Assembly: GCF_020382885.2 (NCBI RefSeq)
Contig: NC_058497.1
Coordinates: 16,422,330-16,486,329 of the forward strand
Source of the DNA: Scatophagus argus
Lineage: Eukaryota > Chordata > Actinopteri > Scatophagidae
DNA: 64,000 nt
Direction: 5' to 3'
Of this stretch, positions 1 through 10,231 are shown in pieces. Numbering within the stretch: the stretch's first letter is position 1; every line of letters begins with the position of its first letter. The position numbers and the translations under genes were made by a program. Below the pieces are notes generated by a model that saw nothing but the letters and a program-made list of their open reading frames with translations, was not told the origin of the DNA and did not search any database.

Positions 1-132
1 ATCTGGACCGGGACAAGTAGAGAAGCGCTGGGACTCTGTACGTCACCCCGTTGGGCTCCTTGTGGAAAAGCACCGTCCTCGCTGGGAAATAGGGCGACCT
101 CATGGCTCTCTGCTGCATGAACTCCAAATCTT
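1..132 (-). CDS. neu4: Sialidase, NEU4-like, 5' coding exon (partial)
   Basis: Read on the minus strand, the exon follows a pyrimidine-rich tract ending in CAG (acceptor at 134-133). It encodes a peptide containing SPYFPARTVLFHKEPNG and then VTYRVPALLYL. The Y-R-V/I-P-A/S-L-L signature is the N-terminal Arg-Ile-Pro region of exo-alpha-sialidases, whose Arg contacts the sialic acid carboxylate. The neighbouring R-T-V-L-F and T-Y-R-V-P fit vertebrate NEU4 better than the NEU2 and NEU3 N-termini I know. Two in-frame Met codons lie at 118 and 103; the 103 Met lines up with the start of human NEU4, so it is the more likely start, but the 118 Met is also open. The rest of the enzyme (Asp boxes, catalytic Tyr/Glu) lies outside the window. 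Sialidase identity is firm; the paralogue is inferred. Confidence 0.72.
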
Positions 133-2081
133 CTGGGAAAGAGAAACAGTTGCTTTAGGCACACAGAATTTGATAAATATATGTCTCTTATGTGTAAGAA
201 TAGTTGCGTGACAATATTATTTAGCAGAAAATATATACATAATCATTTAAAAACTTGGACTCATCTGTAATATTGTTTGTTCTTATTTCCCTCAATAATG
301 GCTATTTTACACAAAAGAAGTACTGTTTGCTGTTTTAATAGTTTTGGCCCCAAAAGAAAAATTACGGTAAACAGTTCAAACTTCCCTTTTGGTGATGCCC
401 TCACAGTGTTGCATGACAGGGGAAAATACTGTTATAACCATTTCCCCCAAAACATCCTTCAATTTTGAATTTGTTTTCAAGTCCAGAAAACCTTAAGTGG
501 CTCTACATCATTACTGAATCACAACTGTGTTCACAACTGAGCTGTAAATATTTTAAGATTCTTTTTATTGGGACCTTCTGCAGTCTGCTTAGCAGTTCAG
601 TTGAATAGGTTTAAACTTTACTCAGCCATATTATGTTCAGCAACAGTGATGATTTCTTCTATTTAATTGGTGCTCAGGGGTATCTCAGTCTCTTTCTGCC
701 CTGCTAGTTCTACTGTATTGTATTTTGTTCTCCATGTGCAAAATATTAATTTTACATTTGTAGTTCTTTTGATCGTTATCGCTTTTCATGTGCTAGACAG
801 TTAAGGCCTAAAAAACATTTTAATTCAAGCACACTGCCCTAGATGTGAATCTAACTCTAAAATATGCCACTTACCTTCTTTCAAGCTTCAAGCAAGAGAT
901 TAAATGAACCTCATTTACAGTAAAGACACAAAAAAGCAACCTCTCGCACATGAAGTAGGGAGGGGCTGTGACAAACCAGCTGAAAATTTGACACTGTTTT
1001 CAGCAACTACACTATCACAGTTACAGTAATTAGTGGGACGTAAAAGAGGAAGTAGCATCTCATGTACTGAGCAGAAAAAAATGATAAATGACTGCAGAGT
1101 ACTTACATTCAAAGTGCTCTGCGAGAACTGCTGCTTCTTTGTGAGGTTATACAGTATGCGACAGCATTTGAATGCTCGGTTGAAGGGGCGATGTGTGTGT
1201 GTTGGTAGTCTGTGTGTGTTTTCACGTGAGGTTCTGAAAGCTATGGCCTTTCTTCTCTGTTCCCTATTCAGAGCAGCAGTATGGTACACTGTTCACTGAC
1301 CCAGAAATGGACCACACTCATCAGATCTACAGCTTTGGATGAATCAGCGGAGAGCAGCCATTGTGGAAATGAAGGCCGGCTGGGAGGGGGACCCTCTGAA
1401 CAATGATCTGATGATTTGGCTCCTCTGTGTCCTGTGTGCTTTTTTCATGTCCTGCAGATTGTGTAGGAACTAATGCTCCTACACTTTGCTTGTACTTCAT
1501 ACCTGTTCTGTTGGATATTGTGTTATACATACAGGAAATAACTGTATGCCACTTCTCATATCTGTCATCCTTTCTGTGAAGCGTGTTTATCTTTTTGCAT
1601 TTGTGTATTTTATATGTGTGTTTATTGATATTTTTATACTTGCACATTTATATGGGAATCCTACATTTGCACTATTTCCTTTTTTTCCACTGCAAGTGCT
1701 GCACAAAAATTTCCTTCTGCTCCATATTATGACATGCACAAATAATAAAATACAATTATGTAAACTACTTAACAGTTTACAAATTTAAGATCATTTATTC
1801 CCACGTTAATTAATCCTACTACAGTTTATCCGTACAGCACAGTGCGTCCTAACGCATATCAGTTTTGTTCTGTTTAAGTGTTATATTTTGCCCTGAACAA
1901 TCTTTTCGGATAGCATTTCTTCCGAGTTTTGCGGTCCTCACCATCATCCTCCACCAATTAAACGTTTAAAATCAGAGATATAAGAAAACATATTAGAGTT
2001 ATATCAGTGTTAATGCTTGAAGGTCTGACCTTAGCTAACGAAATCTGCCTGACAAACTAAACACGGAGGGGAAAGACTCCC

Positions 2082-2113
<32 letters not shown>

Positions 2114-2911
2114 CAGAACGACTTTAACGTCACCAGTGACGCCATCAATGAGCGACTAACCCCACATGTTAGCCTGCTGAAGTTTGACGGCAGTTGCTAA
2201 GGTAGCGTAATTCTGTGTTGTTCAAGTTATCGCTAATGTCACAACAATGAATTTTCAATCACTCTATTAACAGCAACATGCTTATTATCGGGCAGGCAAA
2301 GCGTCGGCTAAACAGGAAGTTAGCGACGTTAGCTTTCAGGCTGACAAGTTAGCAGAGCTGCTTTCGAGCCAAGACCGGACTGATCTGGGTTGACGTTTTA
2401 ATTCACTGTTTGAAGCAACTTCTTGAAATAGTAATTCTGTCTGTAATTAGATTCTGTAATTTTATTTCCTCAAACGTTTATGTACATTTAAAGTACTTGT
2501 CCTTGAAAATGTGATTTTAGTTTTAAATATTGCACTAACGCAGCCTGACAGAATGTCCTTAATGTTTAGTCAGTCTGATTACTCCGAAAGCAAAGTGCTA
2601 CTTGCATAAAACAGTTGATACGAAAACGTACACTCAGTGGCCAACTTATTAGACACCCCGTGCTAAAACTAGGTGTACCTAATGAAGTTTAATTAACATC
2701 CCTGTAGGTGATTCTGTGATTGATTAGCCCCGTTATTTGTATTATCTTCTTATTGTTCGTTCACGCAAAATTCGATTATCTCGTTACAAGTTCCAGGAGA
2801 TGATACACACTATTAAAATACCGTGTCTTTGGCTTTTCTCTGTTAATAAAAACCACCTCCATAAATTCATGTTCATCTTCTTTTTGTTCACTTGCATGTT
2901 ATCGGGTCAGT
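133..2911. other. Head-to-head intergenic region between neu4 and wdr53
   Basis: No coding exon was recognised. Two good minus-strand donor sites (GTAAGT at 874-869 and 1106-1101) suggest 5' untranslated exons of the sialidase gene, but their acceptors are uncertain. A (CAAAA)n run sits at about 2082-2115. The region at about 2100-2400 is the likely wdr53 promoter and untranslated first exon, because an acceptor AG lies directly before the wdr53 ATG. Short reading frames here look like noise. Confidence 0.5.
2082..2115. repeat. (CAAAA)n microsatellite
   Basis: About six tandem CAAAA units lie in the neu4-wdr53 intergenic region, 5' of wdr53. It is a simple sequence repeat with no sign of a parent retroelement. 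Confidence 0.9.
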
Positions 2912-4192
2912 ATGGCCAGGCAGTGGTCTGAGGGCCACTCCACATCCATCCTGTGTGTTGGGGCATCTTCAGGCCCTGAAGGTCTCCTCGCTTCAGGGTC
3001 AGAGGGCGGAGAGGTCACCGTGTGGAGCCAAGAGGGAACCATCATAGGCCGTCTTGCTCTCCCAGGTGAAGAGGACAGCACAAGTGTCGTATTTTCACCT
3101 GCAGCTCCGGGACAGCTCTATGTGTCACATGGAGACACAGTGAGTGTGCTCGACCCCCGAAACCTGAAGGGCTCTGTTGTTGAGTTTCAGGGCGCAGGGG
3201 AGGAGGAGATAAATGCTTTAGCACTGAACGACACAGGTTCAGTACTGGCGGTGGCTGATGACTCTGGGGCAGTCCGGGTTCTGGAGCTTCCTGGGGGAAA
3301 AGTGTGCAGGACTCTTCGTAGACACACTAACATCTGTTCCTCTGTGGCTTTTCGGCCGCACAGGCCCAATAACCTGCTGTCTGCTGGACTAGACATGCAG
3401 GTAAGGAAAGGAGAGTTTAAGAGTTTCACCTTTTATATTTACACCATGTCACCACTTACCTACCCAGAGTACATTTGATGATAGGTTTGTTTGTTTCTTT
3501 TGCCGCTTCAGGTGATGCTGTGGGGGCTGCAGAAGACGCGCCCTCTTTGGACCCTCAACCTGCAGGATGTCTCAGAGGAAGAAGATGACCATCAGCAGCG
3601 TCCTGGGCAGCTTTTCAACCCACCACTGGTCCACTGTGTTTCTGTGGCGAGTTGTGGAAACGTTTTGGGTTGTGCAGCAGAGGACGGGCGGGTGCATCTG
3701 ATGCGAATCGGTAGCGGCTCTAAATTGGAACAGCAGGGAGCAGTAAAGGCTCATAGTCAGGGGGCCTCACAAGCCCACTTTGTTAGTTTCCTTTCTCACC
3801 CTTACTGGCTTGTCACTGGGGGGAATGACGGCCAGGTTGCCCTGTGGGACCTCAGTAAGCACCCGGTAGTGTCTCCAGAGGTCAAGGCCAAAACTCGAGT
3901 GACAGGAGCCCCACGCAGGAAGGGTAAGAGCAAAGCGAAAAGGAAAGAACAATCCCAGGATAAAGGGAAGACCCCTCCGGAGGCTGAAGCAGAGACGGAA
4001 GAAGCTGATGTGGGAGGTGAAGTCGCAGCAAGTTCGGAGGAGGCGATGGAGGAGAAGTCTGGGCCCAAACTGAGCATCAGTCACGGGAACAAGGTGAACT
4101 GGTTGTGCCCTGCTGTGCTGAAAGGCAAACCCAGTGTGGTTGTTGCAGATCAGAGCTCCAGTCTGACTGCCTACCCTCTGTCCCAGCTATAG
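2912..4192 (+). CDS. wdr53: WD repeat-containing protein 53 (complete, 2 coding exons)
   Basis: Coding exons are 2912-3400 and 3512-4192, joined in phase 0 by a GT/AG intron (GTAAGG donor; TTCAG acceptor), giving 389 aa. The ATG comes two bases after an acceptor-like CAG, so the 5'UTR is spliced. The protein is a WD40 beta-propeller. Recognisable WDR53 segments include GHSTSILCV near the N-terminus, EEINALALN, RHTNICSSVAFRPHRP followed by LDMQVMLWGLQK across the splice, SVASCGN, TGGNDGQVALWD (265-276) and GNKVNWL near the C-terminus. Residues about 284-347 are a low-complexity basic then acidic insert that interrupts the propeller, as in mammalian WDR53. The family has been listed among DDB1-CUL4 associated WD40 proteins, so a substrate-receptor role is possible, but its substrates are unknown. 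No frameshift or missing blade was seen. Confidence 0.95.
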
Positions 4193-4385
4193 AGTCCATG
4201 CATTTTACGTGTTCATGCTGCCTTTTATTTAGTTTACAAGCTTTTCTTTTCTTTTTTCTTTTTTTTTGGTGGTATACAGTCCTGTGTCTGATGCTGTTAG
4301 AACTGGCATCATCAGTATTTTTCACTTCTGGTCTAAATGATGACTGATTTAATAATGTGACAGTATAATGTTGCTCTCTTCTTTT

Positions 4386-4391
4386 AATAAA
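4386..4391 (+). terminator. wdr53 polyadenylation signal (proximal)
   Basis: A canonical AATAAA hexamer lies about 195 bases after the wdr53 stop codon. A second AATAAA at 4565-4570 follows a GT-rich stretch and could serve as a distal site. Confidence 0.6.
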
Positions 4392-4564
4392 CCCTGAATG
4401 TTGGGCAGAACCAGTACAGGAAGTTAAATCTGTACAGAAACAAACAAATGTCTGGTTTGTAGTTTGAGTTTTCACACAATATTCCACAAACTCCATGTGT
4501 AATTGGGTTTTATTTAATACATGCTTTACTCATTTAGTTGTCTTTTTTTGCGTGTGTGTGGTCC

Positions 4565-4570
4565 AATAAA
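4565..4570 (+). terminator. wdr53 polyadenylation signal (distal candidate)
   Basis: This AATAAA hexamer sits 3' of wdr53, downstream of a TGTGTGTG stretch. It is an alternative to the site at 4386; the sequence alone does not show which is used. Confidence 0.45.
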
Positions 4571-4571
4571 A

Positions 4572-5645
4572 AATGTCAGCCCTTGAAACATATTTTGCTA
4601 TATATACATAGTGTGTTTTTGTGGGCTGTAAAAACTACCACATTAGACAAAGGAAACCTGCATGGCTAGCTGAGTCTGCTGTGCTTTGTAGTAGGAATGA
4701 AAGCACCTCTCAGTCCAAACCAGGACTGCCAGACAGAAATACAAAACATAGAGCAAACTGAAAGCTGTTCCAAGGTGCGACATTTCGACCACACTGCCCT
4801 TTCACGGACTTAAGCTTTGTTTCTGTATGCGTTAATGATTAAATCATGTTTGGTGTTTAATCATTACAGGATGTAAAACAACAGAAAGGCCTTAACTCTC
4901 CTGTTCCTGTTAATTTGAACTCCATTTGTGTCACCATCAAGCATCAAAAACTTTATATTTTTTTAAACAAGTCTGATACATACAAACACAAAATATCAAT
5001 ACATTCATAGCAAATGCACTGTATTCACGAAACACTTTCAAACAACCCGTCATTCTTTTACAAACAAGCAAAACACTTTTCTATAATACCAGCAAAAAAG
5101 GCACAATGATCACTGTTCAAGTTAATGAACTTAACAAGGCAGCTAATAAATCAGACTAGCCGAGTTCAAAACAAGAAACTGGCGAGAATCTGTGACAGCC
5201 TTCAATAACTTTCCTTTAAACTGCAATTATAAACAGCCACTGTTGTGATTTACCAATATTCTTTAAACTATGTATTTTCTAAACAAGCCGAAGGAGGTGC
5301 TTTAAGGTGGATGTTCACAGTAAGATTTACACTGAATAAGCATGTGATCATTTCTCAGCACTGTAGAGCAACCTGACAAACTGCTACATCACAGTCTTTT
5401 TGGTGTCTTTTGATTGAGTAGCTCAAGCCTTCTTCCACATTTAATGTCATTTAAAGACTGACACCAACAGTGACGCACAGACAGGACTGAGTTTGACTGC
5501 TTACTCCTGTCAAAGAGATCCTCCGCTGAGATGCAGTTGACCTCCTTTGATTACTGAGGTGAGAGTGGATGCTGATAAGAAGTCTGTGTCTTAGAGGCAA
5601 ATTCTGTGGATAGAAATTCTGTGATTTTTAATTTTTTTTTTTTTT
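4572..5645. other. Convergent 3' region between wdr53 and srprb
   Basis: This AT-rich stretch separates two convergent genes. The right part must hold the srprb 3'UTR (minus strand). A long T tract (about 5632-5647) lies immediately after the srprb stop. No coding exon, RNA gene or clear mobile element was recognised. Confidence 0.5.
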
Positions 5646-7821
5646 TTACAGTTTAGCTAGGCTCTTTTCCAGGCTCTCCATGTCTGCATCCCCATCTTCA
5701 CCCTTGCTGCCGCGGGCACTGCATTCCAGGAACTCCACCTTCATCGGCAGCTGGCTGAACTCGAAATCCTTGCCCTTTTTCCCCAGATGCACACTGCCAC
5801 CCACAGAACCATCCTGAGAGCTCAGGGCTGCAGAGCGAGTCACTCGCAAGGTGTTCCTTGAGGAAACAAGAGACAAGACTGAAGCATAAAGGTGATTCGA
5901 TCCACAAGTATAATGTTCTTGAGCAAGACACTGAATACTTATTTTGCCAAATAGCCAGGCCAACGTCTCGCATGGCCTCCATTAGTGAGGCCAAATGGGG
6001 AAAAGCCAAAGATGACTATAAAAGCCTCCACATTCCATTTAAAGACACCAACACAATAGGAATAAAATATTACAACCATCCAAAACAGAAATCACTTATT
6101 GTGTCTTTTACACCTCAGATTATTGCTGTGTACTTACAAACACTTATAAGGAGAGTCCTACTATAATAACTGGACACACTTACAACTCAACACATATATG
6201 GGGAGCACATTTCTAACCTAACAGTTAAAACAACAATTACAGAAGATCATTATTAGTTATTCTAACAGAGAACTTGGGGTGTACATTTATCTGAGGTTTG
6301 CCTAAAATAAAGACGAAAATGTGTGAAACATAACACAACAATGCAGAAAAAATATCAGTTACTTACAACTCCTTTTCCAGCTGCTGCTGAATTAGTTTAG
6401 CAGACTTTGCCATGGTGATATCTATAAAGGAAGGAGAACAGCAATTAAGGGGCCACATAACAAACAAGCAACTTTCAGTGGAGGCTGAAACTAAGGAACA
6501 AGAGGTAAAGTGTAAATAACTGGGTAATTTTCACAGTGAAGTTATTCTCGGACCTTGTTTGTTGCACGTCACCAGGAGAGTCGGGGCATTCCTGGATATC
6601 ACAGTGTCCGTAAGCAAGATGTACAGGAACTCTGCCACATCTCTCACTTCCTTCTGGAAGATAGCGCTGTCTATTACGAACACAATGGCTCTGGAGAGAC
6701 GAGTGAGAGAGGGTGATGATGAGAGAAGATGTGATCGGGACATATTTATCAGATAATTGGTAACTTTGTCTCTAATGGGCTGAAAGAAATGTACATCTGT
6801 TATTCAGACAGGTTGTCCTGTTCTCACCTTGCTGCAGATTTGAACTTCTCCAGGTACTGAGAGCGAAGACTGTCATGTCCTGGCAGGTCTATCAGAGTCC
6901 AGGTGCTGCCCTGAATACAGGAGGGACATAAAGGTAACAACTGTAACCCATGCTCATCATGAAGTGATGATAACTGATGATAAACCTAACTTACCTTGTC
7001 ATTTTTAACTTTGTATGGAGCACTGCTGTCAGTGATGGAGGTCTGTGTGCGCTTGAACTTCCCTGACAACAACTGCCAAAGCATGAAACAAGCAATCATT
7101 TATAAAGAAAATTCACCGTGTAAGGGTCTCGTCTCAGCTCAGCATCCTGTGACAGACAACGTGGCGATGCAAACCACGTTTTAGTTGGATCAACTCACCC
7201 GGCTGAAGAGAAGTGTTTTCCCAGAGTCGCACAGTCCGACCAGCAACACTGCACTTCTGACTGTTTTGCTGGAGAGGAAGTACTTCAGGAACACTGAAAA
7301 GGGAAAGCAAGGAGCGATTCAGTAACCCTGCTGTATATTCATATATAAAACACAACAAATGGGGATGACTTGCATGAAGAAACGCTGACAATCTGAACAA
7401 TTGACAGCTGCTGGCGTTTGCATGAACTTAGCTAACAGTTAGCTTCCGCTCATGCTAATTCATCTGATGGTTTTACCGCACATATTCCTTTATTAAATTA
7501 GCACTAAAGATTAAATGTCAACGTTGAATATCCTGCTAACAAACCCGCTTTCTAACAATCCACTTTGCAGCCAACTATGATAAGCTAGTGACTAGGCCTA
7601 GCCAACAATTAGCGTTAGCATGATACCTTCAGCACTAACGGTAAATTCTTACCACAGGTAATGACAACGACAGCCAGAGCGACGATAACTCCGATCAGAA
7701 AAACTGGGTCCTGGTCTTCCAGCTGTTGACGCAGAGATTCAATGTAAGGTTCAAACGGGTTTTCTGCCATTTTCAAGTCTGCTTTTTCTCCCATGTTGCC
7801 ACCGGTACTGTCTGCCTCCAT
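5646..7821 (-). CDS. srprb: Signal recognition particle receptor subunit beta (complete, 7 coding exons)
   Basis: Minus-strand exons are 7821-7653, 7293-7199, 7072-6995, 6910-6828, 6690-6554, 6421-6367 and 5856-5646. They are phase-consistent and give 275 aa (the human protein is about 271). SRPRB is the ER-membrane small GTPase that anchors SRP receptor alpha for cotranslational targeting. One transmembrane helix lies at about residues 41-62. GTPase motifs follow: G1 GLCDSGKT (76-83), the G2 region RTQTSIT, G3 DLPGH (122-126), G4 NKQD (185-188) and G5 CSA (251-253). The C-terminal LGKKGKDFEFSQLP block is typical of SRPRB. The Met at 7821 was chosen because the longer upstream frame begins only at GTG; further in-frame Mets lie 9 and 17 residues downstream. 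The exon-5 donor, G|GTCCGA, is weak but required to keep NKQD. No truncation. Confidence 0.96.
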
Positions 7822-7890
7822 CTGTCCGCTCAAGCTAATCTGAGACTGGGACACGTCTCCTTCCTTCTACGGGCTGTAGCGAGCCCGGGG

Positions 7891-7910
7891 TGTCAGCAGG
7901 GGGCGCTGCC
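7891..7910 (+). promoter_or_regulatory. Candidate CTCF binding site at the srprb 5' end
   Basis: A core AGCAGGGGGCGCT lies at 7895-7907 in a GC-rich context, about 75 bases upstream of the srprb start codon. It closely matches the vertebrate CTCF consensus CCASYAGRKGGC followed by GCT. It stands between divergent srprb and col26a1, where a boundary element would make sense. Binding is inferred from the motif only. Confidence 0.6.
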
Positions 7911-9100
7911 GACCAGGTCAGAGTTGTTAGAGAGACAAAAGTGTGACTCACTGTTATTATGGCCAAATAAATTCTTATTCTTTACTTCCAAGGTCAAAAC
8001 TGTGAGGCAATTAAACAGTTTGACTTACTAAGTCAAAATGATGAGATAATTTGTCAAAATTTTGACTGGTCGAGATACTGTTGGTATTTTTGGACTTTTA
8101 TTCCTTTAAATTATTATTTTTGTTTCCTGTCAAAAATGTAAATCTCAAATTTATAATCTCATATCTAGCTAATTGCAAGAAACGTTCAAGACATTAGTCA
8201 CCAATACATTATTGGCTGCTTTATTTGTCTCTGTATATAGAGGTATACATGTAAAGACTTGTATATATTCCGATTTAAAAAAGGGAACCAAATCAAACTT
8301 CTCTGGCTTCAATTTTGAGTGAGTGGTTTCGTTAAAAGCACTAAAATGCTGCTGTTATCTCATAATTTAGGCTAATATATGCTATCTGTATGCTAGTTGG
8401 AAAGAGAGCCTCAGTTGTTGGTCTCCAAAAGAAGGGAAAAAAGGCAAATTGATGGAAATTGCGGCATTTATGATCATTTGTGAGACCATAGTCTCATCGC
8501 AAGTATCTGTCGTTGTTACCCAGTGGCTTATGTAGCCTTAAAGGATGATCTTACAGTTAGTCCCGATCGGGTTTGGCTCGTTAGATCAGCAGTTTGGTAA
8601 GTAGGAGAATAGAGACAATAGACATGAGGGAAAGACACTGCGATACAGTTCAGTGACTGTGAAGTCACTATTGGTCACCATGTTCTCACCGTAGAACCTA
8701 TATGGAAACTGAAGGGTCGTGATTTTTCGATCGGGACCAGATGCGCTTTTACGCACTCCGTCCCCAGCCCTCACACACTGCGCGCTTTTTACGCACACTG
8801 GATATTTGACTCCTCGGCCCTCGGCACGATGTCAAACGTCAGAAAACCGCATTATTCTATAGGAAGAGGTTGTGTGTCATTCATTTGGAGCTCTTGAGAG
8901 GGACAGTTTGTTTTCTCGTCGAGAGTACGAAATGACCAACTCACTGATGGTTTCATTGGGATTTGCTTAGACTTTCTTTCTTTCTCCATTCCACTTCCGA
9001 CACTGTAGGTCTGTCACAAACGGATTTATAAGTTAAGGACTTACTTCAAAATCGCCCGTATCTGCGGATATTTCTGGCAGGGATAAATAACAAGGCGATA
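7911..9100. promoter_or_regulatory. Divergent intergenic region, srprb and col26a1 promoters
   Basis: The left end carries the srprb promoter. The right 400 bases hold the likely col26a1 promoter and 5'UTR. Two copies of GCGCTTTT(T)ACGCAC occur at 8743-8756 and 8782-8796, 39 bases apart in the same orientation, a possible repeated factor site. No clear TATA box was identified. The middle (about 7970-8570) is AT-rich with no recognised feature. Confidence 0.45.
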
Positions 9101-10231
9101 ATGGCTTTATCGCTCCTTTACGCGTTGTGCATGTGGATGAGTTTAGTCTGTTGTTCGCTGGGAACAGGGTTTGTTTATCACTTCCCAGGCATCACTCTGC
9201 AGCGGCAGCGCATCAAATCGGAACAGAGTGGCAGCACTGGACCGCCGGGTACCGGGTCCCGTAACCAACTCAGGTGAGCACATGTGCAGACTGGAGATGG
9301 CGCCTTTTCGCTGCGGATGTTGTACAAACATGTCATCCTGATTCTGCGTCTTGAACAGTAACAACGCTGCAACAACACCAGACCGCGTTTCAGTTAGTTA
9401 TTTTCCATGTTTTTACGTTACGTCTCGTGGACACATTGCACACGATTTCTCTCATGCAGAATTAATAGTAAATGTGAAATCTATTTCGTTTCTGTTTTAG
9501 GAACTGGTGTCAGTATACTGTTTCCAAAACAGTGTCCTGTCAGGTGCACAATGGGACAGAAACCACAGTGCAGCGAGTGTTTCAGGGCTGCCGCTGGCCC
9601 GGACCCTGCTCCAAAGTCATCAGGTACCCTCACAGCCTCTCCACCTCCACCTCCACCTCACACCTCAGCCAAATCATCTTCTCCCATCAGCGCTCCCCGA
9701 TGTCTGTGATTCTGATTCTGTTTTGCAATTCAAACTTAGTCATGAATATCAGAGTAGGAGTGCATTTTCTGAGTTTTTTGTGATATCATGTCTTAATTTC
9801 ACCCGTTCCCTAATTAAAAATAATGACATTTTCAGTTGTATAAGATATATATGTATTTAAGTAACAAGTATTATCAGAACAACTTGAATTTTCCCTACTG
9901 AAATAAAAGGGACTGAATCTCACCTTCTTTAGTGAATTAGAAGAAAAATGTTCAAATTCAAATACATATAATTGCAATGTTTCCAATTTAGGTCATGTCA
10001 TTCCTCCTCTCCCTCTTTCTCTACTCTCCACTGTCAAAAAAAGACTAAAATGCTGTGTTTGCTATGTTTCTGCATGAAGCTACAACACATGTCCCTGAAA
10101 TCAGTGACCATGTGCCGTGTTCTCCAGCTACAGGACGCTGATCAGGCCGTCCTTCAAGGTTGCCTACAAGCAGGTCACTACACTGGAGTGGAGATGCTGC
10201 CCAGGGTTTGTCGGAGAAGAGTGTCGTGATG
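9101..10231 (+). other. col26a1: col26a1 exons 1-3: signal peptide and EMI domain
   Basis: Exon 1 encodes a hydrophobic leader, then the ATGFLY-like GTGFVYHFPG sequence seen near the COL26A1 mature N-terminus. Exons 2 and 3 encode the cysteine-rich EMI domain, with cysteines at 61, 71, 88, 94, 122, 123 and 131 and the signature WRCCPGF. EMI domains mediate multimerisation and protein contacts in emilin-type proteins. The exon-2 donor, CAG|GTACCC, is weak, but the phase and the family's SYRTLIRP continuation in exon 3 support it. Confidence 0.93.

Noticed and set aside
7615-7854. Longer srprb N-terminus beginning at 7854
   Set aside because: It starts at GTG; the first ATG in this frame is at 7821, and the residues beyond 7653 are intron.
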